Shown in pieces: positions 20,101-28,893 of a DNA stretch of 64,000 nucleotides. Positions within the stretch are counted from its first letter, which is position 1. Every line of letters starts with the position of its first letter. The stretch is from contig NZ_JASJAV010000008.1 of the NCBI RefSeq assembly GCF_030066895.1, positions 1-64,000 of the forward strand, written 5' to 3'. Below the pieces are notes generated by a model. The model did no database searches, was not told the origin of the DNA, and saw nothing but the letters and a program-made list of their open reading frames with translations. The position numbers and the translations under genes were made by a program. Origin of the DNA: Breoghania sp. Lineage in GTDB: Bacteria > Pseudomonadota > Alphaproteobacteria > Rhizobiales > Stappiaceae.

Positions 20101-20551
20101 CTTCGGCAACGACACCTACCAGTATTACGAGACGATCTGTTCTGTTTCGCCCGCAGGCCCCGGCTTCAACGGCACCAACGGCGTTCACGTCCACATGACG
20201 AACTCGCGCCTGACGGATCCGGAGGTGCTGGAATTCCGGTTCCCCGTTCTGCTGGAAGACTTCCACATCCGCCCCAATTCTGGCGGCAAGGGCAAGTGGC
20301 ACGCGGGCAACGGTACGCGGCGCACGCTTCGTTTCCTTCAGGAGATGGACTGCGCGATCCTGTCTTCTCATCGCACCATCCGCCCGCACGGGCTGGAAGG
20401 CGGCGAGCCCGGCGAATGCGGTCAGACCCTGGTCCGCCGCGCCGAAGGTACGATCGAGGAGCTTCAGGGCTGCGATCAGATCGTGCTCAAGGCAGGCGAG
20501 GCCGTGATCGTCGTATCGCCCACCGGCGGCGGATACGGGAAGGCCGAGTAG
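17132..20551 (+). pseudogene. 5-oxoprolinase (HyuA-HyuB fused), frameshift, in-frame TAG and deletion
   Basis: The gene encodes an ATP-dependent 5-oxoprolinase, which opens pyroglutamate to glutamate. The HyuA half is long and clean: [20 protein letters not shown] (phosphate loop), [44 protein letters not shown] and [13 protein letters not shown] frameshift near 18835 breaks the linker before [18 protein letters not shown]. The HyuB half starts at FNNLFMNIAEQMGVTLQNTA. TAG at 19525-19527 follows SPVFDD. Near 19880, about 60 residues are missing and the frame shifts before FRVMVDGDISMNAGC. The end GGGYGKAE is at 20551. Neighbouring oxidase and TRAP genes suggest an amino-acid catabolic locus. 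Confidence 0.9.
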
Positions 20552-20591
20552 GGTCGGGTCTTTCGGCCCCGCGAGCAAACGCATCAGCCCC

Positions 20592-20682
20592 CGTCATTGC
20601 CCGGCGCAGTCCGGGCAATCCAGCCGCTACCGTTGCATATGCCGCCCGCGCTGGATCACCCGGACTTCGCCGGGTGATGACG
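20592..20682. repeat. Palindromic intergenic repeat, family B, copy 1
   Basis: Begins CGTCATTGCCCGG and ends CCGGGTGATGACG. Each half contains its own hairpin (gcccgg..ccgggc; cacccgg..ccgggtg). Related copies lie at 25310-25402, 30845-30933 and 46655-46744, each between genes. The copies share the outer CGTCAT/ATGACG ends and the CCCGG...CCGGG cores with a variable middle. Confidence 0.8.
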
Positions 20683-20728
20683 ATCGAGAGATCGAGGCAT
20701 GGGGCCGGAACTCGTGTTGCTCGCTCTT

Positions 20729-20842
20729 CACCTCCCATGGGGAGAGGTCGGCGCGGATGCGCCGTGTGAGGGGAGGCGAGTTCTCCGTATCCCTGAGAAA
20801 TCTCATCACCTCACACTAACCCTCTCCCCATGGGAGAGGGGA
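20729..20842. repeat. Intergenic inverted repeat with CATGGG arms
   Basis: CACCTCCCATGGGGAGAGG at 20729 and CCTCTCCCCATGGGAGAGG at 20821 are near-perfect inverted complements about 75 bases apart, with GTGTGAGGGGAGG and CCTCACACT as inner arms. This is a common repeat type in alphaproteobacterial intergenic regions. Together with the family B copy it fills the gap between the 5-oxoprolinase and oxidase pseudogenes. The rest of the gap to 21066 shows nothing I recognise. Confidence 0.65.
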
Positions 20843-21066
20843 CCTTTCCTCGTCGTGCCGAGGGTGTGAAGAAATGCGTCACAACCACCGGGACTGACTG
20901 TAGTGGGAACGACGCTAAGCCCCGCGGAGAGTACGCGCGGCCCCCGCATCCACGTCCGGTTGCAGCGCCCTCTTTCCTCCCGCTGCGACACGCTGTCCTC
21001 AAATGCCGATTCCTCCTTTGGTTCCCGCATGCTAAGCCGAAAGAAAACACCTTCCGGATAGCAGCC

Positions 21067-22368
21067 ATGTCTCCCTACGTCTCTCCCGTCATCTCCAGTG
21101 AAACTCTGCCCAAATCCGCCGATGTGGTGATCATCGGCGGTGGTATCGTCGGGGCCGCCGCCTGGCATCTGGCAAAACGGGGCGTATCTGTCGCCCTTTG
21201 CGAGAAGGACGTCATCGGAGGTGAACAGTCCTCGCGCAATTGGGGGTATTGCCGCCAGCAGGGACGCGATCCGGCCGAGCTGCCGCTCATCAAGGAAAGC
21301 ATGCGGCAATGGGAGACGATGGCGGAGGACCTCGGCGAGGACGTCGGATACCGGCGTACGGGCGTTCATTATCTCGCCGCCAATGCCGCGGGCATGAAGC
21401 GGTATGAGGATTTAATGCCGCATGCGCGGGAATACGGGCTCGATACGCGCCTGCTCAGTGCCGCGGAAGCGGCCGAGGCGCTACCGGGGGTGAGGCGGTC
21501 CTGGTACAGGGGCATGGTGACGCCGTCCGATGGGTCGGGCGGAGCCGGCGCTGGTCACTCCCGCCTATGCGCGTGCGACGCAGAGGGAAGGGGGGGAGCG
21601 TTCTCACCTAATTGCGCGGTGCGCGGGCTGGAGACGTCGGCCGGGCGGGTCTCTGCGGTCGTCACCGAGGCCGGACCGATCGCCACCCAGAGCGTTCTTC
21701 TGGCGGGCGGGGCGCGATCCTCGCTCTTTTGCCGCCGGCTCGGCATCGATTTGCCCCAGCTCACCGTTCGTCTGTCGGTGATGCGGATCCATGGCGGTCC
21801 GGATCTGACGCAGGGCGGAGCCTGGACGCCAAAATTCGCGCTCAGGCGCCGGATCGACGGCGGCTACACGATCGCGCATGGCGGTCATTCCACCGCCGAT
21901 ATCACGCTCGACAGCTTCCGCTATTTCTTCCGCTACATGCCGATACTGATGTCGGAATGGTGCACCACGCGGCTGAGCTTCGGCGCGCCCTTCTTCGAAA
22001 GCTTGCGGTGCAAGACTGACTGGGCGCTCGATGCGACGACGATTTTCGAGGAGCAGCGCATTCTCGATCCCAAGCCCTCCGCCTCGACCCTGAAAACAGC
22101 CTGGACGGATCTCGTCTCCGTCTTTCCCGGTTTTGAGAATGTGGAGATCGCGGAGCGCTGGGGCGGCTATATGGATACGACGCCGGATGTGGTGCCGGTG
22201 ATCTCGCCGGTCGCCTCGCTGCCCGGCTTTCACATCGCGACGGGCTTTTCCGGCCACGGGGTTGGAATCGGCCCCGGTGCGGGGCGTCTTGCCGCCGATC
22301 TCGTGACGGGGGCAACCCCGTGCGTCGATCCGGCTCCCTTCGCGCTTTCGCGTCTCGCGAGCAATTGA
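21067..22368 (+). pseudogene. FAD-dependent amino-acid oxidase (DAO family) with a frame-shifted patch
   Basis: ATG 21067 opens a DAO-type flavoenzyme: SADVVIIGGGIVGAAAWHLA (GxGxxG dinucleotide fold, near residue 20), SSRNWGYCRQQGRDPAELPL and RRTGVHYLA. The frame is open to 22368 (433 codons), but about 20 residues after TPSDG are nonsense (SGGAGAG...). The proper text DGRAEPALVTPAYARATQRE is in another frame. Two opposite indels, one near 21535 and one in the G run near 21592, cancel out. NCAVRGLETSAGRVSAVVTE and the C-terminal GGYMDTTPDVVPVISP and GFHIATGFSGHGVGIGPGAG follow. The enzyme would deaminate an amino acid. Whether the patched protein works is unclear. Confidence 0.75.
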
Positions 22369-22637
22369 TGCCGACTTGCACTCCGGTTTGACGTTATCCG
22401 GCCTTTATTCCCAATTACGACAGGTTCTGCGGCGCGCAGCCGCAGAAGCCCCACTTGAAACGCCGGTTCGTCGTGCCGACATGATGTTTACCGGTAAGTC
22501 ATTCATGTTAAATTTAACAAGACAAGTTGCGCGGGCAGGTGAACGCGCGATGAATACGGTTCTCAGAACGCGTTCACGGCCCGGTGTCTAGGGTGGCTGC
22601 GACAATCGGATTCGGGTCCAGGGGGGGCCGGAAACGT

Positions 22638-23033
22638 ATGGAGTATTCAATGTCCGCATTGAAGAAGATTGCATCCACGTCGATAACCGCGCTGGCCGCG
22701 GCGGCGATGCTCGCGACGTCCGGCACCACTGCATCCGCAGATCCTTGGGAAGGCCCAAGCGTTCGCCATTATCGCGACTATGGTGGGCCTCACCATCATC
22801 ACGACGGTGATGACGGCGTGGCTGCCGGTCTGCTCGGGCTTGGCGCGGGACTGATCCTTGGAGGCGCGCTGGCGAATTCCGCACCGCCGCCCCCACCGGC
22901 TGACTACTACTACGATCATCCGCGGCCGTGGACGCCGGAGTGGCGTGCCTATTGCACTTCGAAATACAGCAGCTTCAATCCGCGTACCGGGTATTTCCTC
23001 GGCTACGACGGCGACTACCACTTCTGCCGTTGA
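22638..23033 (+). CDS. BA14K-family surface protein
   Basis: About 131 residues from ATG 22638 (ATG 22650 is an alternative). A signal peptide (SITALAAAAMLATSGTTASA) precedes a His-rich patch (GGPHHHHDGDD), a glycine zipper-like helix (AAGLLGLGAGLILGGALA) and the BA14K end PEWRAYCTSKYSSFNPRTGY with YDGDYHFCR. BA14K proteins were described in Brucella as immunoreactive, lectin-like membrane proteins. They are restricted to Rhizobiales-type bacteria, so this supports the taxonomic guess. The frame is intact. A broken paralogue follows. Confidence 0.85.
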   Translation: MEYSMSALKKIASTSITALAAAAMLATSGTTASADPWEGPSVRHYRDYGGPHHHHDGDDGVAAGLLGLGAGLILGGALANSAPPPPPADYYYDHPRPWTPEWRAYCTSKYSSFNPRTGYFLGYDGDYHFCR

Positions 23034-23161
23034 GATCGGTGGAGGTGAGGAACGGAGGACCGCGCCGGTGAGGCGGCGCGTGTGATAGTGAAATCTGTCG
23101 GCGGAAGGCGACGCACATGAGCGTCGCCTTCCGGCACTTTTCTGAACAGCAGAGGACTGTG

Positions 23162-23621
23162 ATGTTCAAGACCGGAAACAAGGTGTGGAAGGGCGTTTCG
23201 CTGGCAATCGCGCTTTCGCTCAGCACCGCCGTTACCGTGCCGCCGGCTTTCGCCGGGGATTCGGACAATTCCCCCGAAATGTCGGGCCGCTACAACTGGC
23301 AACAGCGCGGCGATCGCGTCTATCGTCACAAGCCCAAAAGCAGTAGCCGCTCGTATTCGCGCAAACGCTGTCCCTCCCATCGTCGCCCGCGGCACCGCAA
23401 CAACGATGCCGGTGCAGCCATTCTAGGCGGCATTCTCGGTCTGGGAGCAGGGCTCGCGATCGGCAGCGCCACCTCGCCGCGCTACTACGACGGCGGTCGG
23501 TATCCTGCCTGGAACCCCCAATGGTATCGCTACTGCGAGCGTCACTATCGCAGCTTCAATCCCTAACATCGGGTATTTCATCGGCTATGACGGCCGCTAT
23601 CATTTCTGCCGCGTCCCGTAG
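23162..23621 (+). pseudogene. Second BA14K-family protein, frameshifted at the C-terminus
   Basis: ATG 23162 starts a signal peptide (VSLAIALSLSTAVTVPPAFA), an Arg/Ser-rich stretch (SSSRSYSRKRCPSHRRPRHR), the glycine-rich helix ILGGILGLGAGLAIGSA and the BA14K motif WNPQWYRYCERHYRSFNP. A one-base indel puts TAA at 23564-23566. The last 17 residues of the domain, IGYFIGYDGRYHFCR and the stop TAG 23619-23621, follow in another frame. So the tail with its final Cys is lost. It is a tandem paralogue of the gene just upstream. Confidence 0.85.
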
Positions 23622-23716
23622 GATCGGAACGGGTTGAACAGGAACTCTCACGAACCGCGGACAGAGCTTTCCGGGCGCGATTTTTCGTTGGATGGGGCGT
23701 TCTTCGTGGGGCCCGG

Positions 23717-23814
23717 CCCATCCTTTGAGACGGTCCTGTCGGGCCTCCTCAGGATGACGTGGTGTTTGCCGCACGCGTCTTCAAAGCCAACACCACGATG
23801 ACGTCATTTTGAAA
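23717..23814. repeat. Palindromic intergenic repeat, family A, degraded copy
   Basis: CCCATCCTTTGAGACGGTCC and CTCCTCAGGATGACG match the left half of the family A repeat seen in full at 33970-34096 and 59265-59418. The right half is replaced by a short hairpin (TGGTGTTTG...CAACACCA). It lies in the 490-bp gap before the sugar dehydrogenase pseudogene. The rest of that gap is AT-richer and holds no gene I can see. Confidence 0.6.
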
Positions 23815-23959
23815 GTCTGGTCAGAAACGGGCATGTTTTGCCCCTGACTGTCATCCCCGCGCAGGCGGATATCGCAGCGAGGCGGAACCTGCCGATTTTC
23901 TCAGTGGAGTGAGAGTAGTATTTCAAAAGCTGAAATGAATTACATGTATCCTGCGTATT

Positions 23960-23978
23960 CGTTCGCGTAGAACGAACG
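23960..23978 (+). promoter_or_regulatory. Inverted repeat CGTTCG-N7-CGAACG upstream of the sugar dehydrogenase
   Basis: A six-base inverted repeat with a seven-base spacer lies about 130 bases before ATG 24108, in an AT-richer segment. The geometry would suit a dimeric repressor. No cognate regulator gene is adjacent, so this is only a candidate operator. Confidence 0.3.
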
Positions 23979-24107
23979 ACCTATTCCCTAAAACGATCTA
24001 TTCCATAACATGAAAAATGATCTTTCTCATATGCCCGTTTATCGTGGTATGATCCGTAACGTAATGCCGGATAATAACAGGCGGCAAAGGATGGGGAGGA
24101 AAGTAGT

Positions 24108-25278
24108 ATGAGATATTCCATTTTAAGAATATTGATGGCTGGGTTGATCCTGTCGGGAGGCGTCGGCGCGGCGCTGGCTCAGGATACGGGCAATCTGGAA
24201 AAGCTCTCGGGCTTCAAGACCACCGGCACCACCGAGTTCGAATGTGTGGCGCAGGACGGTCCCTATGCGGACGGTATCCGCAAGACGTTGGAGCGGATCA
24301 AGTTGCCGCAGGGCTTTTCGATCGATCTCTATGCCTTGGTGCCGGATGCCCGGCACATGGCCGTGGGGCCGCAGGGCGTCGTGACCTTCGTCGGCACGCG
24401 CAAGACGCAGGTCTGGTCGGTCACCGACCGCAACAAGGACCGGGTCGCCGACGAGGTGAAGAACTTCGCGCCCTCGCTGCAGTTCGCGGTGCCGAACGGG
24501 CCGTGCTTCTCCAAGGACGGGCATCTTTATCTGGCCGAACAGAACCGCGTGCTGTGGTTCCCGGCGGCCGAGTTCTTCTATGAGAGCTCGGACGTGACGG
24601 CCTTCGAGGTGGTCAAGCAGGGCGAGCTGACCCCGCCGGAGGAGGAGAGCTACAACCACACCGCCCGCGTGTGCGATATCGGGCCGGACGGCAAGCTCTC
24701 TACATCACGCTCGGCCAGTCCTTCAACGTGCCGGCTCCCGAGGAGGCGGAGCTCTACACCAAGTGGGGCATCGGCGGTATCATCCGTGTGAACGTGGACG
24801 GAACGGACCGTGAGGGTCTATGCCACCGGCATCCGCAACTCCGTCGGCATGGGCGACGATATTCCGCCGGGCGAGATCAACCACGCCACGGCGGCGGGCC
24901 AGAATTTCGGCTTCCCGTGGTACGGGCGGCGGTGACGTGCGCACCAACGAGTACAAGAACGACGAGCCGCCGGCCGATGTCGTTTTCCCGGCGGTGGAAA
25001 TGGTGGCGCATGCGGCAGATCTCAGCATAGCATTTTATACGGGCAACCAGTTTCTGGAAAAGTACAAGGGCGCGATTTTCTCTACGACCCCGGTCGGCGC
25101 GCGGGTGATGGTCACCACCATCGATGCGGACGGCAACGCCAAAGCGGAGCCTTTTGCCGAAGGTTGGATCGACGAGAACGGCGAATATCTCGGACGCCCG
25201 GTGGATGTCGCGCAGTTGCGTGACGGCTCGTTGCTGGTTTCCGACGATCTCGTCGGCGCGATCTACCGAATCTCTTAA
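24108..25278 (+). pseudogene. PQQ-type sugar/sorbosone dehydrogenase-like beta-propeller, frameshifted
   Basis: ATG 24108 follows GGGGAGGAAAG. A signal peptide (ILMAGLILSGGVGAALAQ) leads into the six-blade propeller of the glucose/sorbosone dehydrogenase family: LPQGFSIDLYALVPDARHMA, VVTFVGTRKTQVWSVTDRNK, PNGPCFSKDGHLYLAEQNRV. A shift near 24700 precedes YITLGQSFNVPAPEEAELYT and another near 24810 precedes VYATGIRNSVG. About 20 residues are then missing before MGDDIPPGEINHATAAGQNF, and a last shift lies before GGGDVRTNEYKNDEPPADVV. It ends at 25278. It would oxidise a sugar in the periplasm and pass electrons to the cytochrome c encoded next, which is broken too. Confidence 0.85.
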
Positions 25279-25309
25279 TTCCAAGCCGCAATAAAACTTC
25301 TCTCGCCAT

Positions 25310-25402
25310 CGTCATCCCCCGGCCTTGTCCGGGGGATTCCTTTGCTCGTCCGGGCATGTCGTCGGTTGCGGTGGATTGCCCGGACGAAGCCGGAACATGA
25401 CG
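25310..25402. repeat. Palindromic intergenic repeat, family B, copy 2
   Basis: Starts CGTCATCCCCCGG and ends CCGGAACATGACG, with inner hairpins CCCCGG...CCGGGG and GCCCGGACGAAGCCGG. It lies between the sugar dehydrogenase and the cytochrome c remnants. Confidence 0.7.
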
Positions 25403-25490
25403 GAGGCGAGATGAGGACAACGGCGGCGGGCGATGGACTTGCCTGAGATTGTTATCGGCCGCCGCTGGCGCGGTCACGGGAGGGGATTGA

Positions 25491-25838
25491 ATGCTGGAAC
25501 GGAGAAGCGCCCGCATCGTGCGGGCTGCGTTGAGTTGTGTCTTCGTGAGTGTGTTTTCAGTGTCCGCATCTGCGGGCGATCTGGAAGCTGGACGCAAGAA
25601 GGTGCGGTCGACTTGTCAGGTCTGTCATAGGCTGAACGGGATTGGAACCAATCCGACCGTGCCCAATCTGGCGGGCTAGGGCCATCAGTATATCGTCAAG
25701 CAGCTCAAGGCGTTCAGGGCAGGCGAGCGCAGCCATGTGCAGATGTCGATCATCGCGGAGGCGCTGTCGGATGCCGATATCGACAATGCCGCGACCTATT
25801 TCTCCGCCATCAAAGTGACCGCCACTCCGCCGAAATAG
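25491..25838 (+). pseudogene. Periplasmic class I cytochrome c, in-frame TAG
   Basis: ATG 25491 with a signal peptide (VRAALSCVFVSVFSVSASAG) opens a 115-residue monohaem cytochrome. The haem site CQVCH is at about residue 44, followed by GTNPTVPNLAG. TAG 25677-25679 comes next, where relatives have Gln, and the same frame continues GHQYIVKQLKAFRAGERSHV with the distal region MSIIAEALSDADIDNAATYF to TAG 25836-25838. A single C-to-T change (CAG to TAG) explains the loss. The natural partner is the upstream dehydrogenase. Confidence 0.85.
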
Positions 25839-25850
25839 GGCGCTGCGTCC

Positions 25851-26547
25851 TCACCTGATCAGCAGCGGCATTTCCTGGATCTCGTCCTACCACAAGCGGC
25901 CGTCGACCTCGCGGTGGATCGTCGGGAAATGCCCCGGCACGATGGTGCGGCCGCGGCGCAGGATCTCGGCGATAGAGGCGCGGCCGCGCTTTTGCGGGTC
26001 GATTTCCATGTCCGGGATGCCGCTCAGGGCTTCGCGCGCGGTCTTGAGCGCGTCGGCGGCCAGCACGACCGGGCCTTCGTCCGCCTCCAGTTGAAGCGAG
26101 ACTTGGCCGGGCGAATGGTCGGGGGTGGGAAACAGCGTCACGCCGGGCATCACCTCGGCCTCGCCATCGATGGTCGTGACGTCTCGTGCCTTGAGAAGAT
26201 CTGCCAGAAAACGTGGAGTGGCCGGATCGTCGATCGTCGTCGAAAACCTCGTCGAGATAGTCGCGCTCCTCGCGTCCCATCACGATGGGGGCATCGGGGA
26301 AGAGATCGAGATTGAGCACGTGGTTGAAATGGCCGTGCGAGAAGATCAGCAGATCGATATCGGAAAGCGCGAGCCCGCGGGCGGCCAGCGCCTCGAGCAA
26401 CAGGTGGCGGGTCACGCCGTGACCGACATCGAACAGCGCCCGGCGCCCTCCCGTCTCAATGAGAACGATGGACGATATCCCGAAGAACCCGCCCCTGAAG
26501 GCGAGGCTGGAACCGGGGGCGAGGACGTGGAAATCGGGTCGGGACAT
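25851..26547 (-). pseudogene. MBL-fold metallo-hydrolase, frameshift and in-frame TAG
   Basis: From ATG 26547 (FHVLAPGSSLAFRGGFFG) the N-terminal sheet and LFDVGHGVTRHLLLEALAAR are in frame. The zinc motif reads FSHGHFNHVLNL, with Asn where the family normally has Asp. A shift near 26235 follows FDD. The second half continues out of frame as MPGVTLFPTPDHSPGQVSLQ, VVLAADALKTAREALSGIPD and RGRTIVPGHFPTIHREVDGR. LW is then followed by TAG (25887-25889), and DEIQEMPLLIR ends at 25851-25853. It is unrelated in detail to the other MBL gene at 3027. Substrate unknown. Confidence 0.75.
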
Positions 26548-26815
26548 GAAGAGGATACCTGATCGTCGCGTGGGCACGGTCAGGCAGTGCCCCGGAAGAG
26601 GGCGGGAGGCCAGTGTCGAATGCGGGGATCGCAACGCCTATCGGAGAGATGGCGGCGGAGGGAGTGACGTAATTGCGGGCGTCGTGGCCCGCTTTTCATT
26701 CCGGCGGCATCGCCCGTGCGACGGGGGCGGCGCTGCGGCACGTTCACGCGGCGAAGTGGGTTACGTCGTTGGTGCGACGGTTTTGCCCAATAATTCGCCG
26801 CTTTTTTGCATAATT

Positions 26816-26833
26816 ATTGCGCAACTGCGCAAT
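26816..26833 (+). promoter_or_regulatory. 18-bp palindrome, likely MarR-type operator
   Basis: ATTGCGCA-AC-TGCGCAAT has perfect eight-base arms and a two-base centre, the usual geometry of a MarR operator. It is about 180 bases before dctP. A MarR-like regulator gene (30290-30817) closes the same gene set and is intact, so autoregulation of the TRAP operon is a reasonable guess. Confidence 0.5.
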
Positions 26834-26853
26834 TTGAAAGCATATACCGAGAT

Positions 26854-26869
26854 TTTGTCGATAAATTGT
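26854..26869 (+). promoter_or_regulatory. Motif TTTGTCGATAAATTGT shared with the 5-oxoprolinase promoter
   Basis: The 12-mer TCGATAAATTGT (26858-26869) is identical to 17034-17045. The left half TTTGTCGATAAA is an imperfect version of the palindrome TTTATCGATAAA. Position and orientation relative to the downstream gene are similar (90 to 150 bases before the start). Confidence 0.4.
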
Positions 26870-27013
26870 TGATGTTCATTGGCCGTGCCGCTAGCGTTAT
26901 GAGGTGTGAACGAGTGTAATGCGCTGAGGACCTGGTATCCGCATCTGAGTTCCGCTAAGCCTCAATGAAGCGTCAAGGGTACTGGCCCGGCGCTTCGACA
27001 AGGAAAACTTCTC

Positions 27014-28010
27014 GTGCTGAGAACGAACCGCCTTATCGCTGCGGGCGCCGCCTTCGTCGCGGCATCGGTAATCGGGTTTGCCACTTCCGCGCAAACCAAG
27101 TGGGATATGCCGACGCCGTATGGCGATACCAACTTCCACACGATGAACATTGCGCAATTTGCAAAAAACATCGATGCGGCCGCGGATGGCGCACTCAAGA
27201 TCCAGATTCATTCCGTCGGATCGCTGCTCAAGCATCCGGAAATCAAGAATGCGGTGCGCAAGGGCATGGTGCCGATTGGCGAAGTGCTGATCTCGCGCCT
27301 GTCGAATGAAGACCCGATCTTCGCGCTTGATTCCGTGCCCTTCCTGGCGACTTCCTAAGATGTAGCCATGAGAAGCTCTATCAGGCGTCCAAGCCGGTTC
27401 TGGAGAAGAAGCTGGAAGCCCAGGGGCTGATGCTTCTCTACGCCGTGCCGTGGCCGCCGCAGGGCATCTAAACCAAGACCGACATCAATTCGATCGACGA
27501 TCTGCAAGGGCATGCGCTTCTGCGCCTACAATGCCTCCACCGAGAGGATCGCCCAGCTCGCCGGCGCCGTACCGACGCAGGTCGAAGTGCCGGATCTGCC
27601 GATCGCGTTCTTCACCGGCCGCGTCCAGGCGATGATCACTTCGCCGTCGATCGGTGCGAACTCGAAGTCCTGGGATTATCTCGACCACTATTACGACACC
27701 CAGGCGAGGTTGCCGAAGAACATGGTCATCGTCAACAAGGCTGCCTTCGAGGCGCTTCCCGCCGACGTTCAGAAGTCGGTGAAGGAAGCTGCCGCCACCG
27801 CGGAAACCCGCGGCTGGGAAGTCTCCAAGAAGGGAACCGCCGAAAAAACCCAGATGCTGAAGGACCACGGCATCAAGGTTCAGGCCCCCTCCAAGGAGCT
27901 TGAGGATGGCTTCAAGGCGATCGCAAGACGATGGTGTCCGAGTGGCAGGAACAAGCCGGCGGCGACGGCAAGGCCATCATCGAGGCCTATTCCAAGTACG
28001 CGAACGATGA
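27014..28010 (+). pseudogene. TRAP transporter substrate-binding protein DctP, stops and frameshifts
   Basis: GTG 27014 follows AAGGAAAA. A signal peptide (LIAAGAAFVAASVIGFATSA) precedes WDMPTPYGDTNFHTMNIAQF, SVGSLLKHPEIKNAVRKGMV and DPIFALDSVPFLATS. TAA (27356-27358) stands where relatives have Tyr. A one-base shift follows before LYQASKPVLEKKLEAQGLML. A second TAA (27469-27471) stands for Tyr in PWPPQGI-stop-TKTDINSID. A shift near 27510 leads to FCAYNASTERIAQLAGAVPT with the conserved ligand Arg region, AMITSPSIGANSKSWDYLDH and LPKNMVIVNKAAFEALPADV, and a last shift near 27925 precedes VSEWQEQAGGDGKAIIEAYS. The original stop cannot be placed. DctP captures organic acids in the periplasm for the membrane subunits. 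Confidence 0.85.
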
Positions 28011-28338
28011 GGGCGGGCCGGTCGATGGCCCGAGCCGCACCTTTATTCGGATGCGGGGACGCGGGAGAGGGGACGGCCGTGGATTGACGGGCCGCCCATC
28101 TTTGGAGGCGCAGTCTGCGACCGCTCCACCCGCCAAACCCCACGCCCCAAGCTGGTGTTCAGTCGAATTCGCCACGGCTTTGCCGCAGAGGGACGGGGCG
28201 CCTTTTTACGAAAATGCCAGACCGGTTCGTTTAGCCTTCCGGCCATCTTGTCCGGGGCGGCCTGATCGCGCGATGGCCGTGAAGAACGATCCGATTGCCG
28301 TGCCGGGTCCCCCGGGCCCGCTTCATTGAAAGAAAGCC

Positions 28339-28893
28339 ATGCGCAAAGCTCTTGATGCGCTCTACCGGTTGCCGGCCGGTCTTGCAGCCCTGTCCCTGGT
28401 CGCGATCGCGGTTCTGGTGGTCATTCAGGTCGCCGGTCGCGTGATCGACGGCGCGCGCTCGGTGCTCGGTTTCGAACCGCTCGGGCTGCTGGTACCGTCG
28501 CTCGCGGAAATCGCGGGCTTTCTGCTGGTCTCCACCTCCTTCATGGCGCTCGCCTCCACCTTGCGCAACGCGGACCACATCCGCGTGAACATCATGCTGC
28601 AACAGGTGCCGTATTCGGTCGCCCGGTTCCTGGAAATCTGAGTGCTGGCGGTGGCCGTCGTTCTGGTCGGCTATTTCGGCTGGAACGCGCTGCTGCTCAC
28701 CATCGACAGCTACAATTTCCACGAGGTCTCCTAGGGCATCATTCCGGTACCGCTGTGGATCCCGCAGACGTCGATGACCCTGGGGCTCACCGTCTTCCTG
28801 GTCGCCCTTGTCGACGATTTCGTCGTCACCGTCACCGGCGGAGATCCCAGCTAAATGGAAGAAGAGCCGGACGATATCGAGGGGACCGAGTAA
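28339..28893 (+). pseudogene. TRAP transporter small membrane subunit DctQ with three in-frame stops
   Basis: One frame from ATG 28339 to TAA 28891-28893 contains the whole small permease subunit with no indel but three nonsense codons of three kinds. TGA 28639-28641 falls after ARFLEI where Trp is expected, TAG 28732-28734 falls in HEVS-stop-GIIPVPLWIPQ where Gln is expected, and TAA 28852-28854 falls in GGDPS-stop where Tyr is usual. Four helices are readable: LAALSLVAIAVLVVIQVAGR, SLAEIAGFLLVSTSFMALAS, VLAVAVVLVGYFGWNALLL and SMTLGLTVFLVALVDDFVV. The end abuts the dctM ATG. The intact DctM cannot work without it. Confidence 0.85.

Larger units (their letters stand above)
26548..27013. other. 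Divergent intergenic region before the TRAP transporter
   Basis: This 466-bp gap separates the minus-strand MBL remnant from dctP. The 3' part (26780-26900) is AT-rich and carries two operator-like elements listed separately: ATTGCGCA-AC-TGCGCAAT and the TCGATAAATTGT motif. The first 230 bases have no recognised content. Confidence 0.5.
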
